Assembly: GCA_963621145.1 (NCBI GenBank)
Contig: CAVFDI010000055.1
Coordinates: forward strand, 1 to 10,923
Direction: 5' to 3'
Origin: W0P28-013 sp963621145
Lineage (GTDB): Bacteria > Bacteroidota > Bacteroidia > Bacteroidales > Paludibacteraceae
DNA: 10,923 bases
Part shown: in pieces, positions 1 through 6,344 of the stretch
How positions within the stretch are numbered: the first letter of the stretch is position 1
How the letters are laid out: the number at the start of each line of letters is the position of its first letter
Notes under the pieces: model-generated
Database searches by the model: none
What the model saw: only the letters and a program-made list of their open reading frames with translations
What the model was told of the DNA's origin: nothing
Translations under genes and position numbers: made by a program

Positions 1-46
1 AAACAAAATCTTAATTCAAAATTTGCTTTGCCTGTCAGATAAATTT

Positions 47-2416
47 TCAATTCTTCACTACCTCAAATCCGTAGGCTGGGAGGGTGATTTGCAGCGTGTT
101 GTTTTCGACTTTGAAGTCGTGACCGAAGGCGGCTTGCAAGTCCTGCCCGTTCAGGCGGTCGAGCGGCACGCTGAGCGTAATTTCGGAGGCCGAGTTGTTG
201 AGGCAGACGATGGCTTCGGTGTCGAAAAATTTGCGTGCGTAAACCCATGTACTGTCGGTTGTGGCGAGCGAGATGAAGTCGCCATAGACCAAGGCGGCAT
301 TGCTGCGGCGCAGGTGGTTGAGTGCGCTCACGCAGTCGAACAGGCGTTGCTCGCGTGCGTTCCAATCGCCAAAGTGCATCATGCGGCGGCAGTCGGGATC
401 GTTGGCGCCCGTCATGCCAATTTCGTCGCCATAGTAGATCACAGGCACACCAGGAATGGTGAGGTTGAAGGCGTGAAAAAGCGCCAATTTGTCGTAGGCC
501 ACCGAGTCGCTGATGCCGATTTCGCGCGTCCAAGCGCTGGCTTTGGCGTCTTCGCCCACTTTCAGATCGCCCGACGCCATGGCCATGAAACGCGGTTTGT
601 CGTGGTTGCCGCTGATGTAGCCCATCAGGTTGTGCGAGCCGTAGATTTTCAGACTGCTGCGCAAAATGTTGTTCAGCCGCGTGAGCGTGCCGCCGCTGTA
701 GCCGTTGAATGCCGATGTGGCCTCGTCGAACACGTTGAAATCGAACTGACCATCGAGCATGCCCGAGTTCACATAACTTGCCATCAGTTCGGGGCTGCCA
801 TACGATTCACCAATTTGGTAGAAGTTGCCTTTCGGGTCGATTTGCTTCATTTTGTAGGTTACTGCGCGCCAAAATTCTTCGTTCACATGCTTGCATGCGT
901 CGTGGCGGAAACCATCGATGCCGAATTCTTTCATCCAATAGACGGCCGAATCGGACATCATAGCCACAACTTGCGGGTTGCCAAAATCGAGGCTCGGCAT
1001 AAACACATCGAACCAAGTGGTGAGGCGCTGTTCGTCCCATAGGCAGAGATTTTTCCGTCCATCGGGAAGAATGAGCGAGGTGGCAAATTCGGGGTGATTT
1101 TGGAAGAGCGGATGCAGTTCGTGCACATGGTTTGCCACATAGTCGAGCAGAATGTTGATGTCGTGCTGATGCGCATCGGACACAAGCGTTTTCAGTTCGT
1201 CGTTGCTGCCAAAGCGCACATCGACCTGCGACGACGATATTGGCCAATAGCCGTGATAACCAGCGAATTTAGTCTTGCCCACGGCATCGTAGGCGTAAGG
1301 CTCAAATGGATTCTGATTCAGTGGCGAAATCCACAGTGTGTTCGTGCCTAGTTGGTTGAAGTAGCCATCGTCTATTTTTTGTTTTATGCCTTCGAGGTCG
1401 CCGCCTTGATAGTCGGCTTTCGGGTTCACATCGGGGCGATTCATCGGGCGGTCGTTTGCAGGGTTGCCATTTTTGAAGCGATCGACCAGCATAAAATAGA
1501 TGATGTCGGCATGCTTGTCGGTGCGTGTTATTTGCTCCATATCGGTCAGCACTTGGCCGTGGCACAGCGGCACCAAAATGTCGTTGCCAATGCCGTATTC
1601 GTTTGCCGCCCAAATGCGCAGATACGAGCGATCGAGCGCATCGGCTTCGGTTGGAATCTCTACCGAAATGGTTCCATCGTCAATTTTTACGAAATCCTTG
1701 GGCAGACGATAGTTTTGCCAATATGCAAAAATGGCATCCACATCGTTGCTGTAGGTTATCGATACACTATTTTCCTCGATTTTGTTGGTCGTCAGTATGG
1801 GAAAAAGTTTTTCGTAGCCATCGACTTGCATTATGGAATTGAATTTGCCGTAGCCGTTATCGACTTTGGCGGGATTGTTGTCGTCGTGGTTTTGGTCGCC
1901 GTCGATGTTCATTTGGTACAGATAGGTGCCAGGACTGAGGTGCAGCGTCACTTCGTAGAGTCCGTCGGCATTGAGCGTGAGCGCAGGCGTGAGCGATGCC
2001 ACCCAGTTGTTCATTTGCCCTGCAATGCGCACTTCTTGTGGCGTACGTCCATTCGGATTCCAAGTGAAAGTGTAGTCTATTTTGTCCGATTTGCGAGCAG
2101 GTACCGAGTATGGCACGCCATCAATCCAAATCTGCACATCGACCATTTGCGGCATAGCTTCGGTGACGTGCAGGTTCAGCGTCAGTTTGTCGGCCGAGAG
2201 CAGGCACGCAACCGACGAGTCGCTTGACGTGATGGAGTCGATGGTGGCGGGCTGCATCACAAAATCTTCGGTATGCACGGTGTTGTCGCCCTCGTTCAGG
2301 GTGAGCAGCGTGTTCAGCCCAACGCACACGCCCGAGTCGGCAGGCAGGTTGAGCGCTTGTCGGCCACACGCCGAAAATAGCATTGCCGCAGCGGCAAAAA
2401 ACAAAAGTTTTTTCAT
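47..2416 (-). CDS. GH13 alpha-amylase-family lipoprotein with N-terminal CBM48-like module
   Basis: Probable outer-membrane or periplasm-facing alpha-glucan hydrolase, 789 residues. The start is the ATG at 2416 because it opens a lipoprotein signal (MKKLLFFAAAAMLFSAC, lipidated Cys17); an in-frame ATG at 2461 would put 15 polar residues before it. Residues about 20-110 are an unassigned beta-rich N-domain. Residues about 111-200 look like a CBM48/AMPK glycogen-binding E-set module (VRIAGQMNNW, then DGLYEVTLHLSPGTYLYQ). An Ig-like stretch follows to about 290. The GH13 barrel starts near 303 (DIIYFMLVDRF). Seen motifs are region I DYVANH (425-430), nucleophile Asp506 in GFRHDA, acid/base Glu537 in IGES and Asp606 in GNHD, so it should be active. 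Residues about 705-789 form the usual C-terminal beta domain. Exact specificity (alpha-amylase, pullulanase, cyclomaltodextrinase) cannot be read from sequence. A 379-bp repeat-rich spacer separates it from the susA-like gene, so it may be transcribed separately. Confidence 0.88.
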   Translation of the reverse strand: MKKLLFFAAAAMLFSACGRQALNLPADSGVCVGLNTLLTLNEGDNTVHTEDFVMQPATIDSITSSDSSVACLLSADKLTLNLHVTEAMPQMVDVQIWIDGVPYSVPARKSDKIDYTFTWNPNGRTPQEVRIAGQMNNWVASLTPALTLNADGLYEVTLHLSPGTYLYQMNIDGDQNHDDNNPAKVDNGYGKFNSIMQVDGYEKLFPILTTNKIEENSVSITYSNDVDAIFAYWQNYRLPKDFVKIDDGTISVEIPTEADALDRSYLRIWAANEYGIGNDILVPLCHGQVLTDMEQITRTDKHADIIYFMLVDRFKNGNPANDRPMNRPDVNPKADYQGGDLEGIKQKIDDGYFNQLGTNTLWISPLNQNPFEPYAYDAVGKTKFAGYHGYWPISSSQVDVRFGSNDELKTLVSDAHQHDINILLDYVANHVHELHPLFQNHPEFATSLILPDGRKNLCLWDEQRLTTWFDVFMPSLDFGNPQVVAMMSDSAVYWMKEFGIDGFRHDACKHVNEEFWRAVTYKMKQIDPKGNFYQIGESYGSPELMASYVNSGMLDGQFDFNVFDEATSAFNGYSGGTLTRLNNILRSSLKIYGSHNLMGYISGNHDKPRFMAMASGDLKVGEDAKASAWTREIGISDSVAYDKLALFHAFNLTIPGVPVIYYGDEIGMTGANDPDCRRMMHFGDWNAREQRLFDCVSALNHLRRSNAALVYGDFISLATTDSTWVYARKFFDTEAIVCLNNSASEITLSVPLDRLNGQDLQAAFGHDFKVENNTLQITLPAYGFEVVKN

Positions 2417-2466
2417 GACGATATTTATTTCTAGTTTCTGGTTGGATATTTGTTGAAGCATTTATT

Positions 2467-2506
2467 TGTTTCTATGTTTCTCGCGCTGCGCGCTGTTTCT
2501 ATGTTT
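2467..2506. repeat. CGCGC-T-GCGCG hairpin between 13-bp direct repeats
   Basis: TGTTTCTATGTTT occurs exactly at 2467-2479 and 2494-2506. The 14 bases between them contain the palindrome CGCGC-T-GCGCG (2482-2492). On the minus strand this sits about 60-90 bases before the lipoprotein start and would form a G/C-rich hairpin in its 5' leader if transcription starts upstream. Confidence 0.6.
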
Positions 2507-2508
2507 TT

Positions 2509-2543
2509 ATTGAAGTGTTGAAACGTTGAACTGTTGAAGCGTT
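2509..2543 (+). repeat. 8-bp tandem repeat GTTGAAnn, about four units
   Basis: Successive units read (at)TGAAGT, GTTGAAAC, GTTGAACT and GTTGAAGC, ending in GTT. Only the last two bases of each unit vary. The same array type occurs at 6164-6195. Confidence 0.7.
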
Positions 2544-2577
2544 TATATTGGCAATTTGGTGATTTGCCGAAGCGTTC

Positions 2578-2596
2578 GGACGCACTCGGTGCGTCC
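2578..2596. repeat. REP-like palindrome GGACGCAC-TCG-GTGCGTCC (copy 1)
   Basis: Perfect 8-bp arms around a 3-base loop. The flanks CGTT-C before and CTAC after are also shared with the copy at 6200-6218. It is G/C-rich in an A/T-rich spacer. Lying downstream of the susA-like stop, it could act as a 3' mRNA stabiliser or weak terminator, but no T-run follows on the minus strand. Confidence 0.75.
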
Positions 2597-2619
2597 CTAC
2601 ATTATCACTCCTCTTTTGT

Positions 2620-2651
2620 CTTGCTACTCGCTACTCGCATCTTGCGACTAA
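2620..2651 (+). repeat. 32-bp shared module (CTTGCTACT-type), copy 1
   Basis: It matches 6295-6326 at about 28 positions. Internally it repeats GCTACTC and ends in ATCTTGCGACTAA. Confidence 0.65.
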
Positions 2652-2694
2652 CATTTTGAAATTTGAAATTCTGAAATTGTCTTGGCAGTAGCTC

Positions 2695-2726
2695 CCTTTC
2701 CCCGTTTCTCCCGATAGGGGGAAAAG
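2695..2726. repeat. Imperfect C-rich/G-rich hairpin downstream of the susA-like gene
   Basis: CCTTTCCCC (2695-2703) can pair with GGGGGAAAAG (2717-2726) across a 13-base loop, with one bulge; an alternative CCC-GATA-GGG stem lies inside. There is no T-run after it on the minus strand, so it is not a classic terminator. It lies about 70 bases past the susA-like stop. Confidence 0.35.
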
Positions 2727-2770
2727 CCATTAAATCATTGGTTTATTAAATTATTGAGTAATTAAAAACA

Positions 2771-2800
2771 CTTCTCACTCCTAATTCCTCACTTCTCACT
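2771..2800 (+). repeat. 30-bp shared module (CTCACTCCTAATTCCTCA core), copy 1
   Basis: 27 of 30 bases match 6261-6290. The module overlaps the 3' end of the susA-like gene and supplies its TGA stop (2796-2798). Confidence 0.7.
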
Positions 2801-4637
2801 TTATTTCGAGTACCCACACCGTTTTTGCTGGGATTTTGATTTGATTTTCGAGCAGAATGTCGCTGTTTTCGGTAACATTGTGTGCGGTGCGGCCAACTAT
2901 CTGCATCTCGTTGTAGTAGTCGAGGTTGACGGCTTTGTCTGCGGCATTGTTGTTCACTATCACCATCACTTTTGAATTGTCGGTGTAGCGGAAATAGACA
3001 TAGATGCCATCGACTGGCAGGAATTGGCGCATGGCTCCATCGTGCAGGGCGGGGCAATGTTTGCGGAATGTGAGCAGCGATTTGGTGTAGTTGTAGATGT
3101 CGTTTTCGAGCGCAGTGCGTTGTGCAGGGTCGAATGCGTTGTGTGTGTCGTCGGCCCAGCCGCCGGGGAAGGTGTGGCGCGCCTCTTCGTAGGTGCCAGC
3201 ATTGCCTTCAATCATTATCTCGTCGCCATAGTAGAGCTGCGGATAGCCGCGAATGGTCGAAATCACCGCCAAACCCATCTTGTAGAGTTTCGGGTCGCGA
3301 TCGACTAATGCTGCATAACGATCCATGTCGTGATTGTCTAACATGTTCATTATCAGGTTTTTGTTTGGATAGACGAAATCTTGCGCAAAATGATTGTAAA
3401 AACGAATCAGTCCAGTGTTCCACGCCTCATTTTCTTTGAACGACCATTCGAAAACATCTTTCAGCGTGAAATCCATCACGCTTTGCAGACCGCTGTCGAA
3501 TCCGTTTCTATTTTTCGCTCCAGTTTGGTAGAATGCCGTCTGCACGGGACTTTTCACCCAACATTCGCCCACAATGTTCATGTTTGGATACTCTTCGTTC
3601 AGCGCGTTCATCAGTTTCGAGGCGACAAAAATGTCGTTGTACGGATAGGTGTCGACGCGCAGACCATCGATTCCGGCGAATTCAATCCAATAGACATACA
3701 CTTGGCGCAGATAGTCGAACAGCAGCGGATTTTCTAGATTCAGATCGGGCATGTTGGTGTCGAACCAGCCTTTTTCGAGCAGCGTTAGGTCTTTTTCGCT
3801 TGGGTTGTCGTTGGTCCAGATGGAGACATTGTAGTTGGTGCGAGTGAATGTGGGCCATTGGTGCAGCCAAGTGGAGTCGGGCAGGTCGCTCATCCACCAG
3901 TGTGTGCGGCCGCAGTGGTTTGGCACAATGTCCTTTATCAGTTTCAGACCGCGTTTGTGGCACTCGTCGGCAAGGCGCTTGTAGTCGTCGTTTGTTCCCA
4001 AGCGTGGGTCGATGCGGTAGTAGTCCGAAATGGCGTAGTGATGGTACGAAAATGCGGTGTCGTTGTCCGACAGCACTGGCGTGGGCCACACGGCGGTGAA
4101 TCCGCAGTCGGCAATGTGATCCAAGTGGTCGATAATTCCCTGAATATCACCGCCTTGGCGTTGATACAGGTTGCCGCGCACCACGCCTTGATTGCAGCCC
4201 GCTACATTGTCGTTTGTTGGGTCGCCATTGGCAAAACGATCGGGCATCAGCAGATACCACGCATCGGCCGAGGTAAAACCCTGGCGCTCGGCAGAACCTT
4301 CGGCGCGCGCATTCAGCACATAGTCAACGGTCTGTGTCTTTTTGCCTTTTTTGATGACGATTTGATAAGTGCCAGCGGTCGCATTTTTCGTGTCGAGATA
4401 GACAAAAAGGTAGTTGGGGTTGCTTGTTTTTTCGGTGCGCAAAATGGGCATAGCGTCGTCTTTCACCGAAATTTGTGCCGAGGCAATATCTGTTCCGTGC
4501 AGCATCAGTTGCAGTTCGGTGTGTGCCATGCCGCTCCACCACGATGTTGGCTCGATGTGGTCGGTCAGTTGGGCATTTTTGGCGTTGGCTGCAAGCATTG
4601 TGCAGAGTGCCAAACCAATGAGCGTCAGTTTTTTCAT
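2796..4637 (-). CDS. susA: SusA-like periplasmic neopullulanase/cyclomaltodextrinase (GH13)
   Basis: Expected to hydrolyse alpha-1,4 links of maltodextrins, cyclodextrins or pullulan in the periplasm. The protein has 613 residues, close to Bacteroides SusA (about 617). Residues 1-19 are a Sec signal peptide ending in ANA, with no lipobox. Residues about 22-110 match the N-terminal beta domain of cyclomaltodextrinases (EPTSWWSGM near 29-37, the typical W-W-x-G-M signature). The GH13 barrel begins near 126 (WYLLMPDRFANGDP). Catalytic motifs are region I DIVPNH (236-241), nucleophile Asp329 in GLRVDT, acid/base Glu358 in VGEC and Asp437 in DNHD. A C-terminal beta domain follows from about 530. 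PspC lies 38 bp upstream and the C66 protease gene directly before that, so the three may share a transcript. The stop codon lies inside a repeat module (2771-2800) also found at 6261-6290. The symbol follows family resemblance; susB, susC and susD are not in the window, so true Sus orthology is unproven. Confidence 0.85.
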   Translation of the reverse strand: MKKLTLIGLALCTMLAANAKNAQLTDHIEPTSWWSGMAHTELQLMLHGTDIASAQISVKDDAMPILRTEKTSNPNYLFVYLDTKNATAGTYQIVIKKGKKTQTVDYVLNARAEGSAERQGFTSADAWYLLMPDRFANGDPTNDNVAGCNQGVVRGNLYQRQGGDIQGIIDHLDHIADCGFTAVWPTPVLSDNDTAFSYHHYAISDYYRIDPRLGTNDDYKRLADECHKRGLKLIKDIVPNHCGRTHWWMSDLPDSTWLHQWPTFTRTNYNVSIWTNDNPSEKDLTLLEKGWFDTNMPDLNLENPLLFDYLRQVYVYWIEFAGIDGLRVDTYPYNDIFVASKLMNALNEEYPNMNIVGECWVKSPVQTAFYQTGAKNRNGFDSGLQSVMDFTLKDVFEWSFKENEAWNTGLIRFYNHFAQDFVYPNKNLIMNMLDNHDMDRYAALVDRDPKLYKMGLAVISTIRGYPQLYYGDEIMIEGNAGTYEEARHTFPGGWADDTHNAFDPAQRTALENDIYNYTKSLLTFRKHCPALHDGAMRQFLPVDGIYVYFRYTDNSKVMVIVNNNAADKAVNLDYYNEMQIVGRTAHNVTENSDILLENQIKIPAKTVWVLEIK

Positions 4638-4675
4638 GATTCTGATTTTTTGTGGATGGAAATGAGTTCAACTCA

Positions 4676-4864
4676 TCAACTTTTACTTGGCATTAAAATC
4701 GCCAGAATGATGTAGATGAGCAATCCTGGGAAGCCTGCCGAGCAGACCGAAAGTAGCGCATACACAACGCGCACCAAGGTGGCATCACAGCCGAGATATT
4801 CGGCAATGCCAGCGCACACGCCCGAAAGCATGCGATTTTCTGATTTTGTGAGTCGTTTTTCCAT
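4676..4864 (-). CDS. Stand-alone PspC-domain small membrane protein
   Basis: A 62-residue protein that is almost entirely a PspC domain. Residues 1-14 are polar and basic, the signature GVCAGIAEYLG lies at 15-25, and a hydrophobic segment from about 33 to 58 probably crosses the inner membrane before a short MPSKS tail. PspC domains are known from the phage-shock envelope-stress response, where PspC signals to PspA/PspB. Short single-domain copies are common in Bacteroidetes and their role there is poorly defined. The start at 4864 is the only ATG that includes the whole domain. The gene begins 4 bp after the stop of the C66 protease gene and ends 38 bp before the susA-like start, which suggests co-transcription. 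A role in coping with envelope stress from exported proteins is inference only. Confidence 0.85.
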   Translation of the reverse strand: MEKRLTKSENRMLSGVCAGIAEYLGCDATLVRVVYALLSVCSAGFPGLLIYIILAILMPSKS

Positions 4865-4868
4865 AGTT

Positions 4869-6056
4869 TTATCTGATTATGATTTTGTGTATTATTCCAT
4901 TGTTGTCGCGTGCAATGTAGCAACCTGCCGAGAAAGTTCCTAGGCTGCCTTCTGTGCCGATGATAGTACGCTTCAGTAGTTCGCCCGATATGGCGTAAAT
5001 TTCCCAAGTGCTTTCGTTGGGTTGATTCACGAAAATTTGCCCGTTTTCTGACCAAATGGTTGTCTCGTGCGATTTATCTGCTAAATTTGTGGTTGGCGAT
5101 GGCACTTTGAAAAGTCCTGCACCGCGGTTCAAGGTCGAAATTCTGATGATAACATCGTTTGTTGTGCCGTTGCTGAGGTAGGCGTAGTTGGTGTGTTCGC
5201 CGTTATTGCCGCGTGTTATGGCGTATTTCACAATGCCATTGAACGAATCATCATCGGAGTCGGAGATGTAGAGTGCCGTGAGTGAATCTTTTTCGTCGAG
5301 TTGGCAGCCCCAAACGGTAAGCGCATGTCCGGGAATGCTTATTCCGACGGCGCTTTCGTTAGCCAACGCATCGGTTAGTTGTGTTTGAAAAAGGCTGAAA
5401 TAGTCTGTTTCATCGTACTCATCGAAATTGTAGTCGTACACGCCAACCAAACTAGCCAAAGTTTCGCTGACTGATTTTTCATTGGTCGTCTGCATGCGGC
5501 TGGCAAGATATCCACCGCGCGTGGCATACGATGGTGCGCCAGTGAGCGGCGTGGCGTTGTCGAACATGGTCATTCCAAGCGCATTGCCAAGAAAATACCA
5601 GTAGATACCGCTAGCAGTTTTGCCGCCTTGGTTTTCAAAATTTGCACAAAAATCGTCGAAAATGCAATTTGTGTGCTCTTTTCCGCCTCGTTGATAGTTT
5701 GCCACACTCGACCAACCCTGCGGAATGTTCGCCATATCGCTGATGTAGGCTTTGTTTTGGTCTATCCACCACTGCAACATATTGCTAGCGGCCGTCGCCC
5801 AACAAAGGCGGTTGTCGCCGTAGTACAGACTGCGTTTGTTCACATCGTACCAACCGTATTGCGTGAAATAGGTGGTTTGATTGAATTTGCTAGTGTACAC
5901 GGCTGGCACAGTGGGCGCAAGGTTTGTGCGGTTGCCTTTGCCATCGTCGGTTTTCCAGTGCGACTCCTCTACGGTTACGCCATAAACCCACAGGTCGGCG
6001 GAGTAAATGCACATGCTTGCAAGCAGCAGTGGAATGATAAAAATGGTCTTCTTCAT
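4869..6056 (-). CDS. Secreted IdeS/Mac-like cysteine protease (family C66) with T9SS-like C-terminal domain
   Basis: A 395-residue exported protein resembling streptococcal IdeS/Mac, which cleaves IgG in the hinge. Residues 1-20 are a Sec signal peptide (Cys16 is preceded by Met, so not a good lipobox). After it, WVYGVT (23-28) and GWYDVNK (68-74) correspond to the IdeS start (GV motif, GWYDITK). The Cys motif RLCWATAASNMLQWW has Cys85, His244 sits in PGHALTVWG, and Asp266 and Asp268 in YISDSDDD. Recalled IdeS residues are Lys84, Cys94, His262, Asp284 and Asp286: the His-to-Asp spacing of 22 is identical, Cys-to-His is 159 versus 168, and Lys74 matches the oxyanion Lys within one residue. Residues about 330-395 (YAISGELLKR, then SAGCYIARDNNG) resemble a type IX secretion sorting domain. 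The natural substrate is unknown; immunoglobulin cleavage is only a possibility. It is probably the first gene of a protease-pspC-susA unit, after a 288-bp repeat-rich spacer. Confidence 0.8.
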   Translation of the reverse strand: MKKTIFIIPLLLASMCIYSADLWVYGVTVEESHWKTDDGKGNRTNLAPTVPAVYTSKFNQTTYFTQYGWYDVNKRSLYYGDNRLCWATAASNMLQWWIDQNKAYISDMANIPQGWSSVANYQRGGKEHTNCIFDDFCANFENQGGKTASGIYWYFLGNALGMTMFDNATPLTGAPSYATRGGYLASRMQTTNEKSVSETLASLVGVYDYNFDEYDETDYFSLFQTQLTDALANESAVGISIPGHALTVWGCQLDEKDSLTALYISDSDDDSFNGIVKYAITRGNNGEHTNYAYLSNGTTNDVIIRISTLNRGAGLFKVPSPTTNLADKSHETTIWSENGQIFVNQPNESTWEIYAISGELLKRTIIGTEGSLGTFSAGCYIARDNNGIIHKIIIR

Positions 6057-6163
6057 AATGTTTTTTTAGGGTTAGAATGATTAAAAAATGCGTTTTGATA
6101 ATCTATTTTAGGGATTTTTATAAATTCCTTTGCCGTGTTTTTTTACTTAAGTTTCTGGTTATT

Positions 6164-6195
6164 GTTGAATCGTTGAACTGTTGAATTGTTGAATC
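6164..6195 (+). repeat. 8-bp tandem repeat GTTGAAnn, four units
   Basis: The units are GTTGAATC, GTTGAACT, GTTGAATT and GTTGAATC, followed without a gap by GTTC and the 19-bp hairpin. The first six bases are constant in all four units. Confidence 0.75.
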
Positions 6196-6199
6196 GTTC

Positions 6200-6218
6200 G
6201 GACGCACGCGGTGCGTCC
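6200..6218. repeat. REP-like palindrome GGACGCAC-GCG-GTGCGTCC (copy 2)
   Basis: Same 8-bp arms as 2578-2596, with one loop base different (GCG versus TCG) and the same CGTTC / CTAC flanks. It lies downstream of metG and upstream of the C66 protease gene on the minus strand. Confidence 0.75.
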
Positions 6219-6260
6219 CTACTTTCAACTTTCCACTTTATACACTTTCCACTAAAAAAA

Positions 6261-6290
6261 CTCCTCACTCCTAATTCCTCATTCCTCACT
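6261..6290 (+). repeat. 30-bp shared module (CTCACTCCTAATTCCTCA core), copy 2
   Basis: 27 of 30 bases match 2771-2800. Internally it is built from degenerate CTCCTCACT / ATTCCTCACT units. Confidence 0.7.
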
Positions 6291-6294
6291 TTTG

Positions 6295-6326
6295 CTTGCT
6301 ACTTGCTACTCATATCTTGCTACTAA
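6295..6326 (+). repeat. 32-bp shared module (CTTGCTACT-type), copy 2
   Basis: It matches 2620-2651 at about 28 positions. Here it follows the CTCACTCCTAATTCC module, whereas at 2620 it precedes it, so the modules are shuffled. Confidence 0.65.
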
Positions 6327-6344
6327 AAATCTGAACTTTCTATT

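Larger units (their letters stand above)
2417..2795. repeat. Intergenic mosaic of short degenerate tandem repeats between the two GH13 genes
   Basis: This 379-bp spacer has no credible gene. In plus-strand order it holds: GTTTCTATG-type repeats around a CGCGC-T-GCGCG hairpin (2467-2506), four 8-bp GTTGAAnn units (2509-2543), a GGACGCAC hairpin (2578-2596), a CTTGCTACT-type module (2620-2651), three TTGAAATT-like units (2655-2678), an imperfect C-rich/G-rich hairpin (2695-2726), ATTAAATYATT-like units (about 2729-2765) and a CTCACTCCTAATTCCTCACT module (2771-2800). Several modules recur at 6164-6326. No promoter consensus for the lipoprotein gene was found here. Confidence 0.7.
6057..6344. repeat. 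Intergenic mosaic of short degenerate tandem repeats upstream of the C66 protease gene
   Basis: This 288-bp spacer has no credible gene. From 6057 to about 6150 it is plain A/T-rich leader. Then come four 8-bp GTTGAAnn units (6164-6195) directly joined to a GGACGCAC hairpin (6200-6218), an ACTTTCCACT-type module (6221-6253), a CTCACTCCTAATTCCTCA module (6261-6290) and a CTTGCTACT module (6295-6326). The modules are shared with 2417-2795, in the same orientation but in a different order. No TAnnTTTG box for the protease gene could be found. Confidence 0.7.

Noticed and set aside
2417..2461. Upstream ATG at 2461 for the GH13 lipoprotein
   Set aside because: It would place 15 polar residues ahead of a textbook lipoprotein signal peptide.
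2691..2730. Rho-independent terminator for the susA-like gene
   Set aside because: The stem is imperfect and no T-run follows it on the minus strand.
3858..4715. A 285-codon plus-strand open frame antisense to the susA-like gene; similar long antisense frames at 23-1042, 1352-2227 and 9391-10290
   Set aside because: All lie opposite well-supported enzymes, show no family motifs and result from the codon bias of the real genes.
4869..6056. Streptopain-type (C10) cysteine protease
   Set aside because: First impression from the signal peptide and the Cys motif. The GWYDxxK motif, the NML-WW-DQNK stretch and the 22-residue His-to-Asp spacing fit IdeS/C66 instead.
6164..6326. CRISPR array
   Set aside because: Units are 8-10 bp with no regular spacers and no cas genes nearby.
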